DNA of 64,000 nucleotides. It comes from Streptomyces pinistramenti. GTDB lineage: Bacteria > Actinomycetota > Actinomycetes > Streptomycetales > Streptomycetaceae. Location of the stretch: assembly GCF_020564935.1 (NCBI RefSeq), contig NZ_JAJCXB010000025.1:1-64000 (forward strand), given 5' to 3'. This document shows, piece after piece, positions 39,084 to 47,840 of the stretch. The notes under the pieces are model-generated. The model had not been told where the DNA came from. It searched no databases and was given only the letters and a program-made list of their open reading frames with translations. Each line of letters begins with the position of its first letter. The stretch's first letter is position 1. The translations under genes and the position numbers were made by a program.

Positions 39084-40261
39084 GGCGCCAGCTTTTCCGC
39101 GGTGCCGTCGGACACCGCGAAGCGCGCACCGGCCAGCACCCCCGGCACGTCCTCGGCCACCGCAGCCGTCACCAGCACCTGCTCGCCCGGCGCCACCAGC
39201 TCCGCCAGCCGCTCCCGGCGCCGCGCGTCCAGCTCCGCGAAGACGTCGTCGAGGACGAGGACCGGCTCGCCCACCCGCCGTTCGCCGCCCTCCTGGGCGA
39301 GCCCCGCGGAGTGCTCCCCCTCCGACCGCAGCAGGTCGTAGGAGGCCAGCCGCAGCGCCAGCGCGTACGACCAGGACTCGCCGTGGCTCGCGTACCCCTT
39401 CGCCGGCAGCTGACCGAGCTTCAGCAGCAGGTCGTCCCGATGCGGCCCGACCAGCGTCACCCCACGCTCGATCTCGTTCTTGCGCGCCCCGCCCAGCGCC
39501 TCCAGCAGCACGCCGTACAGCTCCTGACGGGTCGAAGCCTCGGCCATCGCCTCGCCCGCCGAGCCGCGGTACTCAAGCCCCACCGGGCCGCCGCCCGGCG
39601 CCAGTTGCTCGTACGCCTTGTCCACCAGCGGCTGCAGCGTGGCGATCAGATCGAGCCGCTGCGCCAGCAACTCGGCGCCCGCGCGGGCCAGATGCTGGTC
39701 CCACACGTCCAGCGTCGACAAGTCCATCTGACGCCCGCCGTGCCGCCGCGCCAGCGCCGCGGTCTTCAACAGGGTGTTGCGCTGCTTGAGCACCCGGTCG
39801 TAGTCCGAACGCACCCCGGCCATCCGCGGCGAGCGGGCGGTGATCAGCTCGTCCAGGAACCGGCGGCGCTCGCCCGGGTCGCCCTTGACCAGCGCCAGGT
39901 CCTCCGGCGCGAACAGCACCGTCCGGACGATCCCCAGCACGTCCCGCGGCCTGACCTGCGAGGACCTGTTGATCCTGGCGCGGTTCGCCTTGCCCGGATT
40001 CAGTTCCAGCTCGACCAGCTGCTGCCGCTCGCCCTGGACGACGGCGGCCCGGATGATCGCGCGCTCGGCGCCCATCCGCACCAGCGGTGCATCGGACGAG
40101 ACCCGGTGGCTGCCGAGCGTGGCCAGATAGCCGACCGCCTCGACGAGGTTGGTCTTGCCCTGGCCGTTGGGGCCCACGAACGCCGTGACGCCCGGTTCGA
40201 GCGGGACCTCGACCCGGGCGTACGAGCGGAAGTCGGCGAGCGACAGATGCGATACGTGCAT
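39080..40261 (-). CDS. recF: DNA replication and repair protein RecF
   Basis: Protein of 393 residues, SMC-like ATPase. Walker A G-P-N-G-Q-G-K-T at about 30-37, signature region around L-A-L-R-L-A-S-Y, Walker B L-V-L-D-D-V-F-A-E-L-D. It helps load RecA at gaps. Coupled to the DciA-like gene by a 4-base overlap; gnd is 38 bases upstream. Confidence 0.95.
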   Translation of the reverse strand: MHVSHLSLADFRSYARVEVPLEPGVTAFVGPNGQGKTNLVEAVGYLATLGSHRVSSDAPLVRMGAERAIIRAAVVQGERQQLVELELNPGKANRARINRSSQVRPRDVLGIVRTVLFAPEDLALVKGDPGERRRFLDELITARSPRMAGVRSDYDRVLKQRNTLLKTAALARRHGGRQMDLSTLDVWDQHLARAGAELLAQRLDLIATLQPLVDKAYEQLAPGGGPVGLEYRGSAGEAMAEASTRQELYGVLLEALGGARKNEIERGVTLVGPHRDDLLLKLGQLPAKGYASHGESWSYALALRLASYDLLRSEGEHSAGLAQEGGERRVGEPVLVLDDVFAELDARRRERLAELVAPGEQVLVTAAVAEDVPGVLAGARFAVSDGTAEKLAP

Positions 40262-40299
40262 GGAGCTGCGCCGACCTCCCGCGGCTGCGGACCTGCTGG

Positions 40300-41178
40300 T
40301 TACTTCTTGTTCTCCACCGCGTGACCACCGAACTGGTTGCGCAGCGCGGCGATCATCTTCATCTGCGGGGAGTCGTCCTGACGGGACGCGAACCGTGCGA
40401 ACAACGATGCGGTGATCGCGGGCAGCGGCACGGCGTTGTCGATCGCGGCCTCGACCGTCCAGCGGCCCTCGCCGGAGTCGGCGGCGTACCCCCGCAGCTT
40501 GTCGAGGTGCTCGTCGTCGTCCAGGGCGTTGACCGCGAGGTCGAGCAGCCAGGAACGGATGACCGTGCCCTCCTGCCAGGAGCGGAAGATCTCCCGCACG
40601 TCGGTGACGGAGTCGACCTTCTCCAGCAGCTCCCAGCCCTCGGCGTACGCCTGCATCATGGCGTACTCGATGCCGTTGTGGACCATCTTCGCGAAGTGGC
40701 CCGCACCGACCTTGCCGGCGTGCACCGAGCCGAAGTCGCCCTCGGGCTTGAGCGCGTCGAAGATCGGCTGCACCTTGGCGACGTCCTCAGCGGAGCCGCC
40801 GTACATCAGCGCATAGCCGTTCTCCAGGCCCCAGACACCGCCGGAGACGCCACAGTCGACGAAGCCGATGCCCTTGGCCTTCAGCTCCTCGGCGTGCTTC
40901 TCGTCGTCGGTCCAGCGGGAGTTGCCGCCGTCCACGACGATGTCACCGGGCGAAAGCAGCTCGGCCAGTTCGTCGACCGTCGCCTGGGTGGCGGCACCGG
41001 CCGGCACCATGACCCAGACCACCCGCGGACCCTTGAGCTTGCCCACAAGCTCTTCGAGGCTGGGGACATCCGCCAGGTCAGGGTTGCGGTCGTATCCGAC
41101 GACGGTGTGGCCGGCGCGGCGGATGCGCTCGCGCATGTTGCCGCCCATCTTGCCGAGACCGACGAGACCGAGCTCCAT
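40300..41178 (-). CDS. gnd: 6-phosphogluconate dehydrogenase, decarboxylating (short form)
   Basis: Protein of 292 residues, the short GndA/YqeC-like class typical of actinobacteria. Rossmann start G-L-V-G-L-G-K-M-G-G-N-M, substrate-site D-C-G-V-S-G-G-V-W-G and K-M-V-H-N-G-I-E-Y. It converts 6-phosphogluconate to ribulose-5-phosphate, giving NAD(P)H in the pentose phosphate pathway. Its place between dnaN and recF is a known Streptomyces feature. ATG at 41178 is chosen over an upstream ATG at 41196. Confidence 0.92.
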   Translation of the reverse strand: MELGLVGLGKMGGNMRERIRRAGHTVVGYDRNPDLADVPSLEELVGKLKGPRVVWVMVPAGAATQATVDELAELLSPGDIVVDGGNSRWTDDEKHAEELKAKGIGFVDCGVSGGVWGLENGYALMYGGSAEDVAKVQPIFDALKPEGDFGSVHAGKVGAGHFAKMVHNGIEYAMMQAYAEGWELLEKVDSVTDVREIFRSWQEGTVIRSWLLDLAVNALDDDEHLDKLRGYAADSGEGRWTVEAAIDNAVPLPAITASLFARFASRQDDSPQMKMIAALRNQFGGHAVENKK

Positions 41179-41370
41179 CAGAGACCCTCTTTGCACGTAG
41201 TCGTTGCTTTTCGTACCTGCATCGAGCCTACGCCCGAAGGTGCGTGCACACCTGTGGGCTCAAGCGCTCATAAGCCGGTCGCCCCAAGGGGTCCGGGCCG
41301 CCCCCGCCCGGTGCCTCGCCAGGCCGATCGCCTGACGTGGCCGTCCGGACGGGCGCCCGGCTCCGGGCCG

Positions 41371-42501
41371 TCAGCCCGAGAGCCGCACCGGCATGATCAG
41401 GTACTTGTACGCGTCGTCCGCCTCGGCGTCCTTGGCGGGCCGGCCGCTGAGCAGCGCGGGCTTCGTCGAGGTCGTGAAGGACAGCTGGGCCACCGGGGAG
41501 TCGATGGCCGACAGGCCCTCCAGGAGGAAGCCGGGGTTGAAGGCGATCGAGATGTCGTCGCCCTCCAGGTCCGCGTCGACGCGTTCCACAGCCTGTGCAT
41601 CGTCGCTGGAGCCGGCCTCCAGGATGAGCACACCCTGCTCGAAGCTCAGCCGGACAGGAGTGTTCCGCTCGGCCACCAGCGCCACACGCTTGACCGCCTC
41701 GACGAACGGCGCGGTCTCGATCACCGCCACGGAGTTGAACTCGGTCGGGAAGAGCGTGCGGTACTTCGGGAGGTCGCCTTCCAGCAGCCGGGTGGTCGTA
41801 CGGCGCCCGGCCCCCTCGAAACCGATCAGCCCCTCACCGGAGCCGGAGCCCGACAGCGCCAGGGTCACGGTGTCCCCGCTGCTCAGCGACTTGGCGGTGT
41901 CCAGCAGCGTCTTGGCCGGGACCAGCGCGACGGCCGACGCATCCGGGTTCTCCGGCTTCCACAGGAACTCGCGGACCGCGAAGCGGTAGCGGTCGGTGGA
42001 GGCCAGGGTGACGGTGTCGCCCTCGATCTCGATCCGCACACCGGTGAGCACCGGAAGGGTGTCGTCACGGCCGGCGGCGATGGCCACCTGGGCGGCGGCA
42101 GCGGCGAAGACCTCACCGGGGACGGTGCCGGTCGCGGTGGGCATCGTCGGCAGGGACGGGTACTCCTCCACAGGCAGGGTGTGGAGGGTGAAGCGGGAGG
42201 AGCCGCAGACGACGGTCACGCGTACACCGTCGGTGGAAATCTCCACCGGGCGGTTGGGGAGAGCGCGGCAGATGTCGGCGAGCAGCCGGCCGGAGACGAG
42301 GACCGTGCCCTCCTCATCGACCTCGGCGTCCACCGAGACGCGTGCCGAGACCTCGTAATCGAAGCCGGAGAGGCACAGGGTGCCGTCCTCCGTCTTCAGC
42401 AGCAGGCCCGCGAGGACGGGCACCGGCGGACGGGCCGGGAGGCTCTTGGCCGCCCAGGCCACTGCCTCCGCGAGTACATCGCGCTCCACCCGGATCTTCA
42501 C
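41371..42501 (-). CDS. dnaN: DNA polymerase III beta subunit (sliding clamp)
   Basis: Protein of 376 residues, normal length, with the three repeated clamp folds. Start GTG 42501 (K-I-R-V-E-R-D-V-L-A-E-A-V) follows GGAGGCGG. C-terminal Y-L-I-M-P-V-R-L matches the family. The dimeric ring tethers polymerase to DNA. The upstream region is oriC, and transcription of dnaN starts within it. Confidence 0.97.
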   Translation of the reverse strand: MKIRVERDVLAEAVAWAAKSLPARPPVPVLAGLLLKTEDGTLCLSGFDYEVSARVSVDAEVDEEGTVLVSGRLLADICRALPNRPVEISTDGVRVTVVCGSSRFTLHTLPVEEYPSLPTMPTATGTVPGEVFAAAAAQVAIAAGRDDTLPVLTGVRIEIEGDTVTLASTDRYRFAVREFLWKPENPDASAVALVPAKTLLDTAKSLSSGDTVTLALSGSGSGEGLIGFEGAGRRTTTRLLEGDLPKYRTLFPTEFNSVAVIETAPFVEAVKRVALVAERNTPVRLSFEQGVLILEAGSSDDAQAVERVDADLEGDDISIAFNPGFLLEGLSAIDSPVAQLSFTTSTKPALLSGRPAKDAEADDAYKYLIMPVRLSG

Positions 42502-42639
42502 CGGAAACCGCCTCCTGCTGTTGCTGGCTCTCGCCCTGCTGGCTTTCGTCGTCGGCTGAGTTGCCGGAGACCAGTCTGACGTACGCCACCGACAGTCGGT
42601 GCTGCTCGGGGTCAAGTCGGCTCGGCGGGCGGTCGGCGC

Positions 42640-43260
42640 TCCGGGCCCGAGTTGTGCACAGGCCCCGTTTCCGAGCAAGTTCCCCGGTAGATATCCGTGG
42701 TCGTAGTAGTAGGGCCTGTGGAAACCGTGGACAACTGCTTTTTCGCAGGTCAACACCGATTTTTTGTCCACCGGCCCTGTGGGCGGCGGTCGTGGATAAC
42801 CCGGGCTTTCTGTGGACCGCCCAAAGTTCTGCACACCCGATACACAGGCGAGGGCCACTTCTCCCCAGCGCCGTCCCCAGCTTTACCCACGTTCCCCACA
42901 GCCCAACCCACCACCTTGGTGTGACCGCTTTCACTCGGCACGGTGAGGGCGGGTGTTGCGTTGCCGAACAGTGGACAGGGGTGTGGAGAAGCTGGGGACA
43001 ACCCCCGCTCACCTGTGGGCAGCCGGTGGACAAGTGAAACCTGCCCCTGTGGACGGATTCTTCGTCCACAGCCTGTGGATTACGGTTGGCCACAAATCCA
43101 CAGCCCTCTGACCTCGTCCGATGATCCGTCAGGACACCGGCCTGTGGATCCCACAGGGATAACTTTCCAGTCCCCAGGGTGTGGACGGAAGATTCTTGCC
43201 CAATCTGTGGAGAGAGGCCGTGACCTGCCACGGAATCGAACAGAGCCGGCGCCTTCCACA
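42640..43260. other. oriC: chromosomal origin of replication oriC
   Basis: The dnaN-dnaA gap of 953 bases contains a dense field of DnaA boxes in both orientations. Nine differ by one base from TTGTCCACA or TTATCCACA: 42652-42660, 42726-42734, 42764-42772, 42791-42799, 42982-42990, 42993-43001, 43025-43033, 43062-43070 and 43074-43082. About nine more have two mismatches (for example 42811-42819, 42970-42978, 43048-43056, 43180-43188). None is exact. Roughly 18 boxes in two groups agrees with the known Streptomyces oriC. Confidence 0.95.
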
Positions 43261-43379
43261 GGTTCGGGACGGCGGATGACAGCGCCAGGAAGCCCGGATC
43301 CGGCGTCCGGAGGACCGCACACCGCCGCCTCGGAGGCTCCGCGGGAGGGCGCCGCCGCCCGCAGAATCCCGTACGGCGA

Positions 43380-43412
43380 AGGGCGCCCCGGGAACCCGTC
43401 CCGGAGCGCCCT
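43380..43412 (-). terminator. terminator of dnaA
   Basis: 14-bp stem with one mismatch (AGGGCGCCCCGGGA against TCCCGGAGCGCCCT), 43 bases beyond the dnaA stop and just before oriC. It should keep dnaA transcription out of the origin. Confidence 0.75.
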
Positions 43413-43454
43413 GGAGCACGGCAGCGGCGGCCCGCACGGCCTCCGGCCGGCGCG

Positions 43455-45353
43455 TCAGCCGTTCTTGATGCGGTTGGTCAGCTCGGTGACCTGGTTGTAG
43501 ATGGAACGGCGCTCGGCCATCAGCGCCCGGATCTTGCGGTCGGCGTGCATCACCGTCGTGTGGTCGCGGCCGCCGAACTGCGCGCCGATCTTCGGCAGCG
43601 AGAGATCGGTCAGCTCCCGGCAGAGGTACATGGCGATCTGGCGGGCCGTCACCAGGACCCGGCTGCGTGAGGATCCGCAGAGGTCGTCGACGGTCAGCCC
43701 GAAGTAGTCCGCGGTCGCCGCCATGATCGCCGTCGCCGTGATCTCCGGTGCCGCGTCCTCGCCGCCAGGGATGAGGTCCTTGAGCACGATCTCGGTCAGC
43801 CCCAGGTCCACCGGCTGGCGGTTGAGCGAGGCGAACGCGGTGACCCGGATCAGCGCGCCCTCCAGCTCGCGGATGTTGCGCGAGATCCGCGAGGCGATGA
43901 ACTCCAGCACCTCCGGCGGGGCGTTCAGCTGCTCCTGGACCGCCTTCTTGCGGAGGATCGCGATCCGGGTCTCCAGCTCGGGCGGCTGGACGTCGGTGAT
44001 CAGACCCCACTCGAAGCGGTTGCGCAGCCGGTCCTCCAGGGTGACCAGCTGCTTGGGCGGCCGGTCACTGGACAGCACGATCTGCTTGTTCGCGTTGTGC
44101 AGCGTATTGAAGGTGTGGAAGAACTCCTCCTGCGTCGACTCCTTGCTCGCCAGGAACTGGATGTCGTCGACGAGCAGGATGTCCATGTCGCGGTAGCGCT
44201 TGCGGAACGCGTCCGCCTTGCCGTCGCGGATGGAGTTGATGAACTCGTTGGTGAACTCCTCCGAGCTCACGTACCGCACCCGGGTGCCCGGGTACAGGCT
44301 CCGCGCGTAGTGCCCGATCGCGTGCAGCAGGTGGGTCTTGCCGAGGCCGGACTCGCCGTAGATGAACAGCGGGTTGTACGCCTTGGCCGGAGCTTCGGCG
44401 ACGGCGACCGCAGCGGCGTGCGCGAAGCGGTTCGACGCACCGATGACGAAGGTGTCGAAGAGGTACTTCGGATTCAGCCGGGCGGTCGGCTCTCCCGGGC
44501 CCGTCGCGGGCGCCGGCTGCGCGGCGAGCGGACTCGGTGCACCACTGGGCGCGGGCAGCTGGGAACCGGGCCCGGCGTGCCGGCCGTGCGAGGGCTGGTG
44601 CTCGGAGAGGTCACGGCGCGGCGGCTGTTGGTCGTACTGCCCCCGGCCGTCCGAGTGCTGCGGTCCGCCGGAGCGCTCGGGCCCCTGCGAGCGGTAGTCG
44701 TTCTGCGGCTGCTGATGCTGGGGGTGCTGCTGCTGTACGTGTGAGGGCGGCGGCGAGGCGTACGGGTCGCGCTCGGGGAAGCCGCCGAGACGCTGCTGCT
44801 GCCAGCCGTACTCCTCGCGCGGACCGGCGCCCATGGAAGAGGAGTGCTGCGGCCAGGAACCGGGCTCGTGGCGGGGCTGCTGGTGCTGCTGCTGATAGTC
44901 GGGGTACGCGGGCCGGACGTTCGGCAACTCGTCGCCCTGGCGGCCGTAGCCCTGCCGGTTGTCGTAGCCGTCGTAGGCATCGTGCTGCTGCTGCGGATGC
45001 GACTGCTGCTGTTGGTTCTGGCCCTGGTGCTGCTGCGGCTGCTGGTACTGCGGGGGTGCCTGCGGCGCCGAGGGTTCCTCGGCGGAGTCGTCGACCGTGA
45101 TCGCGATCCGGATCGGGCGGCCGCACTCGTGGCTGAGGGCCTCCCCGATCAGCGGCGCCAGCCGGCCTTCGAGCACGCCCTTGGCGAATTCGTTGGGGAC
45201 AGCGAGCAGTGCGGTGTCGGCGACCAGCGCCAGCGGCTGCGTCCGCTTGAGCCAGTCCTGGTCCTTGGGCTTGAGACCGTCGCCGTCCGCCCGTAGGAGG
45301 TGATCGAGTACGCGCGGCCACACTGCGGCAAGATCGGCAGGTACATCAGCCAC
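43455..45353 (-). CDS. dnaA: chromosomal replication initiator DnaA
   Basis: Protein of 632 residues. Domain I (about 1-90) holds the oligomerisation fold. Domain II is a Gln/His/Pro-rich linker of some 200 residues, very long and typical of Streptomyces. Domain III is AAA+ with Walker A G-E-S-G-L-G-K-T and Walker B L-L-V-D-D-I-Q-F-L. Domain IV carries the DnaA signature G-G-R-D-H-T-T-V-M-H-A. It binds DnaA boxes in oriC and opens the duplex. GTG 45353. The promoter has a perfect DnaA box, implying autoregulation. Confidence 0.97.
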   Translation of the reverse strand: MADVPADLAAVWPRVLDHLLRADGDGLKPKDQDWLKRTQPLALVADTALLAVPNEFAKGVLEGRLAPLIGEALSHECGRPIRIAITVDDSAEEPSAPQAPPQYQQPQQHQGQNQQQQSHPQQQHDAYDGYDNRQGYGRQGDELPNVRPAYPDYQQQHQQPRHEPGSWPQHSSSMGAGPREEYGWQQQRLGGFPERDPYASPPPSHVQQQHPQHQQPQNDYRSQGPERSGGPQHSDGRGQYDQQPPRRDLSEHQPSHGRHAGPGSQLPAPSGAPSPLAAQPAPATGPGEPTARLNPKYLFDTFVIGASNRFAHAAAVAVAEAPAKAYNPLFIYGESGLGKTHLLHAIGHYARSLYPGTRVRYVSSEEFTNEFINSIRDGKADAFRKRYRDMDILLVDDIQFLASKESTQEEFFHTFNTLHNANKQIVLSSDRPPKQLVTLEDRLRNRFEWGLITDVQPPELETRIAILRKKAVQEQLNAPPEVLEFIASRISRNIRELEGALIRVTAFASLNRQPVDLGLTEIVLKDLIPGGEDAAPEITATAIMAATADYFGLTVDDLCGSSRSRVLVTARQIAMYLCRELTDLSLPKIGAQFGGRDHTTVMHADRKIRALMAERRSIYNQVTELTNRIKNG

Positions 45354-45425
45354 GGGGCACGCTCTCTCAGCAGTCCCACGAATGTGTGATTCTCAGGACG
45401 GGCGGGAAGGAATCGGGGTTCGGCC

Positions 45426-45455
45426 ACGGTAGTCAGGCCGGGCCTGGGGTTTCAA
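45426..45455 (-). promoter_or_regulatory. dnaA promoter
   Basis: On the minus strand TTGAAA (45455-45450), 18-base spacer, TACCGT (45431-45426), a good sigma-HrdB type promoter about 73 bases upstream of the dnaA GTG. Confidence 0.75.
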
Positions 45456-45459
45456 GTCG

Positions 45460-45468
45460 TTGTCCACA
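45460..45468 (+). promoter_or_regulatory. perfect DnaA box at the dnaA promoter
   Basis: TTGTCCACA, exact, ending 4 bases upstream of the dnaA -35 element. DnaA binding here would allow autorepression. Confidence 0.8.
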
Positions 45469-45523
45469 GGCTGTGCATAGTGTGTCCTGACAAGAGTCCG
45501 GTACGGGGCCCGGTACCACCGGT

Positions 45524-45553
45524 TTGACCGGATGGCGTAGCCGCGCGTACCGT
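45524..45553 (+). promoter_or_regulatory. rpmH promoter
   Basis: TTGACC - 18 bases - TACCGT upstream of rpmH. It has the same -10 and spacing as the facing dnaA promoter. Confidence 0.75.
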
Positions 45554-45730
45554 GACCAGGTCGAGTTGTCGATGGCTGCTGCCGCCTGCCTCCGATGGGC
45601 AAAGATCACTCTCAGTGGTCATGAAGCGGTGCACTTGGGCGTTGCGAGCTACTCGTGGGCGCACGGTGACAGCCAGTCGACGCCCCACATCTGTCTCGCA
45701 TGAGGCAACAAGCATTCCTGGAGCCCCCGA

Positions 45731-45868
45731 GTGAGCAAGCGCACCTTCCAGCCGAACAACCGTCGCCGCGCGAAGACCCACGGCTTCCGTCTGCGCATGC
45801 GGACCCGCGCCGGCCGCGCCATCCTGGCCTCCCGCCGTGGCAAGGGTCGCTCCAGCCTGTCGGCCTGA
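45731..45868 (+). CDS. rpmH: 50S ribosomal protein L34
   Basis: 45 residues, very basic: M-S-K-R-T-F-Q-P-N-N-R-R-R-A-K-T-H-G-F-R start is diagnostic for L34. Start GTG at 45731, stop at 45868. It heads the rpmH-rnpA-yidD-yidC-jag operon next to the origin, the near-universal bacterial order. Confidence 0.98.
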   Translation: MSKRTFQPNNRRRAKTHGFRLRMRTRAGRAILASRRGKGRSSLSA

Positions 45869-45892
45869 GCAGCCAGACCCTAGGTCCATGAC

Positions 45893-46327
45893 GTGCTGCC
45901 TACCGAGCATCGGCTGAGGCGGCGCGAGGACTTTGCGACCGCGGTACGCCGGGGACGCAGGGCCGGGCGCCCGCTCCTTGTCGTTCATTTTCGTAGCGGT
46001 GCAACGGACCCGCACGCAGCGGGGGAACACGCTTCCCCCGCGCGTGCGGGTTTCGTCGTGAGCAAGGCCGTTGGGGGCGCCGTCGTCCGCAACAAGGTCA
46101 AGCGCCGACTGCGTCATCTCCTGCGCGACCGGCTGTACCGGCTGCCCGCCGGTAGCCTGGTTGTCGTACGGGCGCTGCCCGGTGCGGGTGAGTCGGGCCA
46201 TGATCAGTTGGCCCGGGACCTGGACGCCGCCTTGGAGCGGCTGCTGGGTGGGGTGCCGCGCAGCTGCAATCCCACGGGGGGCAACCCTCGGATCCCCGGT
46301 CGGGAACCGGGAGGGAGCGCACAGTGA
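45893..46327 (+). CDS. rnpA: ribonuclease P protein component
   Basis: Protein of 144 residues, somewhat long, with a C-terminal extension. The RnpA motif is K-A-V-G-G-A-V-V-R-N-K-V-K-R-R-L-R, where the basic helix binds the RNase P RNA; F-A-T-A-V-R-R-G-R is typical of the N-terminus. It matures tRNA 5' ends. GTG start 24 bases after rpmH; the stop overlaps yidD (GTGA). Confidence 0.95.
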   Translation: MLPTEHRLRRREDFATAVRRGRRAGRPLLVVHFRSGATDPHAAGEHASPARAGFVVSKAVGGAVVRNKVKRRLRHLLRDRLYRLPAGSLVVVRALPGAGESGHDQLARDLDAALERLLGGVPRSCNPTGGNPRIPGREPGGSAQ

Positions 46328-46641
46328 AGTACCCGCTGCTGCTGTTGATCAAGCTGTATCAGTGGACCATCAGCCCCTTGCTGGGCCCGGTCTGCAAGTA
46401 CTACCCGTCGTGCTCGCACTATGGCTACACCGCCATCGACCGGCACGGCGCGGTAAAAGGGACTGCGTTGACCGCCTGGCGCATCCTGCGTTGCAACCCG
46501 TGGTCGCTCGGTGGCGTCGACCACGTTCCTCCCCGGAAGCGTCCGGTTTGGCATCAGCGGCTGAGGAGCCGCCTGGGTGGGACCGACGTCCCTGAGCCCG
46601 TCGCCCAGCCCGAGACTCAGCCCAACGCCCAAGGAGCCTGA
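46324..46641 (+). CDS. yidD: membrane protein insertion efficiency factor YidD
   Basis: Protein of 105 residues with C-K-Y-Y-P-S-C-S-H-Y (about 24-33) and R-C-N-P-W-S-L-G-G-V-D, the YidD signature. It aids YidC-dependent insertion. GTG start overlaps the rnpA stop by four bases; yidC follows three bases after its stop. Confidence 0.95.
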   Translation: MKYPLLLLIKLYQWTISPLLGPVCKYYPSCSHYGYTAIDRHGAVKGTALTAWRILRCNPWSLGGVDHVPPRKRPVWHQRLRSRLGGTDVPEPVAQPETQPNAQGA

Positions 46642-46644
46642 TTC

Positions 46645-47826
46645 GTGGACACGATCCTCAAACCTCTCTATTACGCCGTTTCCTGGATCATTGTCCAGTT
46701 CCACTCGTTCTACAGCCTCATTTTTAACGAGAACAGTGGCGCGGCGTGGGGGCTGTCCATCGTCTCGCTGGTGGTGCTGATCCGCATCTGCCTGATCCCG
46801 CTCTTCGTGAAGCAGATCAAGTCGACGCGGAACATGCAGGCGCTCCAGCCGAAGATGAAGGCCATCCAGGAGCGCTACAAGAGCGACAAGCAGCGCCAGT
46901 CCGAAGAGATGATGAAGCTCTACAAGGAGACGGGCACCAACCCGCTTTCGAGCTGTCTCCCGATTCTGGCCCAGTCGCCGTTCTTCATCTCGCTGTACCA
47001 GGTCCTCAGCCACATCGCCCAGAACAAGACCGTCGGCGTCATCGACCCGTCGCTGCTGCAGAGCGCGCAGAAGGCTCACATCTTCGGCGCCCCGCTGGCC
47101 GCGAAGTTCATGGACAGCGCCGACAAGATCCAGTCCCTGGGTGCTTCGCTGGTCGACGTCCGGGTGGTCACGGTCATCATGATCGTGCTGATGTCGGGCT
47201 CGCAGTTCTACACGCAGCGCCAGCTGATGACCAAGAACGTCGACCTGACGGTGAAGACGCCGTTCATGCAGCAGCAGAAGATGCTGATGTACGTCTTCCC
47301 CATCATGTTCGCCGTCTTCGGCATCAACTTCCCCGTCGGTGTCCTCGTCTACTGGCTGACCACCAACGTGTGGACCATGGGCCAGCAGATGTTCGTCATC
47401 CGTCGTAACCCCACTCCGGGCAGCAAGGCGTTCACCGAGCGCCAGGAGCGGCTGCGGGCCAAGGGCAAGATCGTCGAGGACCCGGCCGAGATCGAGGCGA
47501 AGCAGGCCGCCGAGGAAGCCCGGCAGAACCGCCAGCAGCCCAAGCGCCAGCCGAAGTCCAAGCGGCAGACGTCCACCACCGTCGGCGGCGCCCGTCCCGC
47601 AGGCACGCCGGGTGCGCGCACCCGTGCCGGCACGCAGTCCGCGGCCGACCAGGACGCTTCGAAGAAGCAGTCGCTGGAGAAGAAGGCTCCGCAGGACAGC
47701 AAGACCACCCAGAGCGGCAAGGGGAAGGGCGGCTCTGCGGAGAAGGGCGGCTCCTCCGGATCCCGCACCACCAAGTCCGGACAGCGCAAGGGCCAGCAGC
47801 GCCCCAAGCACCCGTCCAAGAAGTAA
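46645..47826 (+). CDS. yidC: membrane protein insertase YidC
   Basis: Protein of 393 residues, five membrane segments, with the actinobacterial layout (no large periplasmic domain). The conserved Arg in the groove is in I-R-I-C-L-I-P-L-F. The C-terminal about 130 residues are Lys/Gln/Arg-rich and probably contact the ribosome. It inserts membrane proteins with or without SecYEG. GTG start at 46645. Confidence 0.96.
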   Translation: MDTILKPLYYAVSWIIVQFHSFYSLIFNENSGAAWGLSIVSLVVLIRICLIPLFVKQIKSTRNMQALQPKMKAIQERYKSDKQRQSEEMMKLYKETGTNPLSSCLPILAQSPFFISLYQVLSHIAQNKTVGVIDPSLLQSAQKAHIFGAPLAAKFMDSADKIQSLGASLVDVRVVTVIMIVLMSGSQFYTQRQLMTKNVDLTVKTPFMQQQKMLMYVFPIMFAVFGINFPVGVLVYWLTTNVWTMGQQMFVIRRNPTPGSKAFTERQERLRAKGKIVEDPAEIEAKQAAEEARQNRQQPKRQPKSKRQTSTTVGGARPAGTPGARTRAGTQSAADQDASKKQSLEKKAPQDSKTTQSGKGKGGSAEKGGSSGSRTTKSGQRKGQQRPKHPSKK

Positions 47827-47840
47827 GAAGGAGTCCTTTC

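Larger units (their letters stand above)
45354..45730. other. divergent promoter region between dnaA and rpmH
   Basis: About 380 bases holding two back-to-back promoters and one perfect DnaA box. No gene is supported; the frames here do not resemble proteins. Confidence 0.6.
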
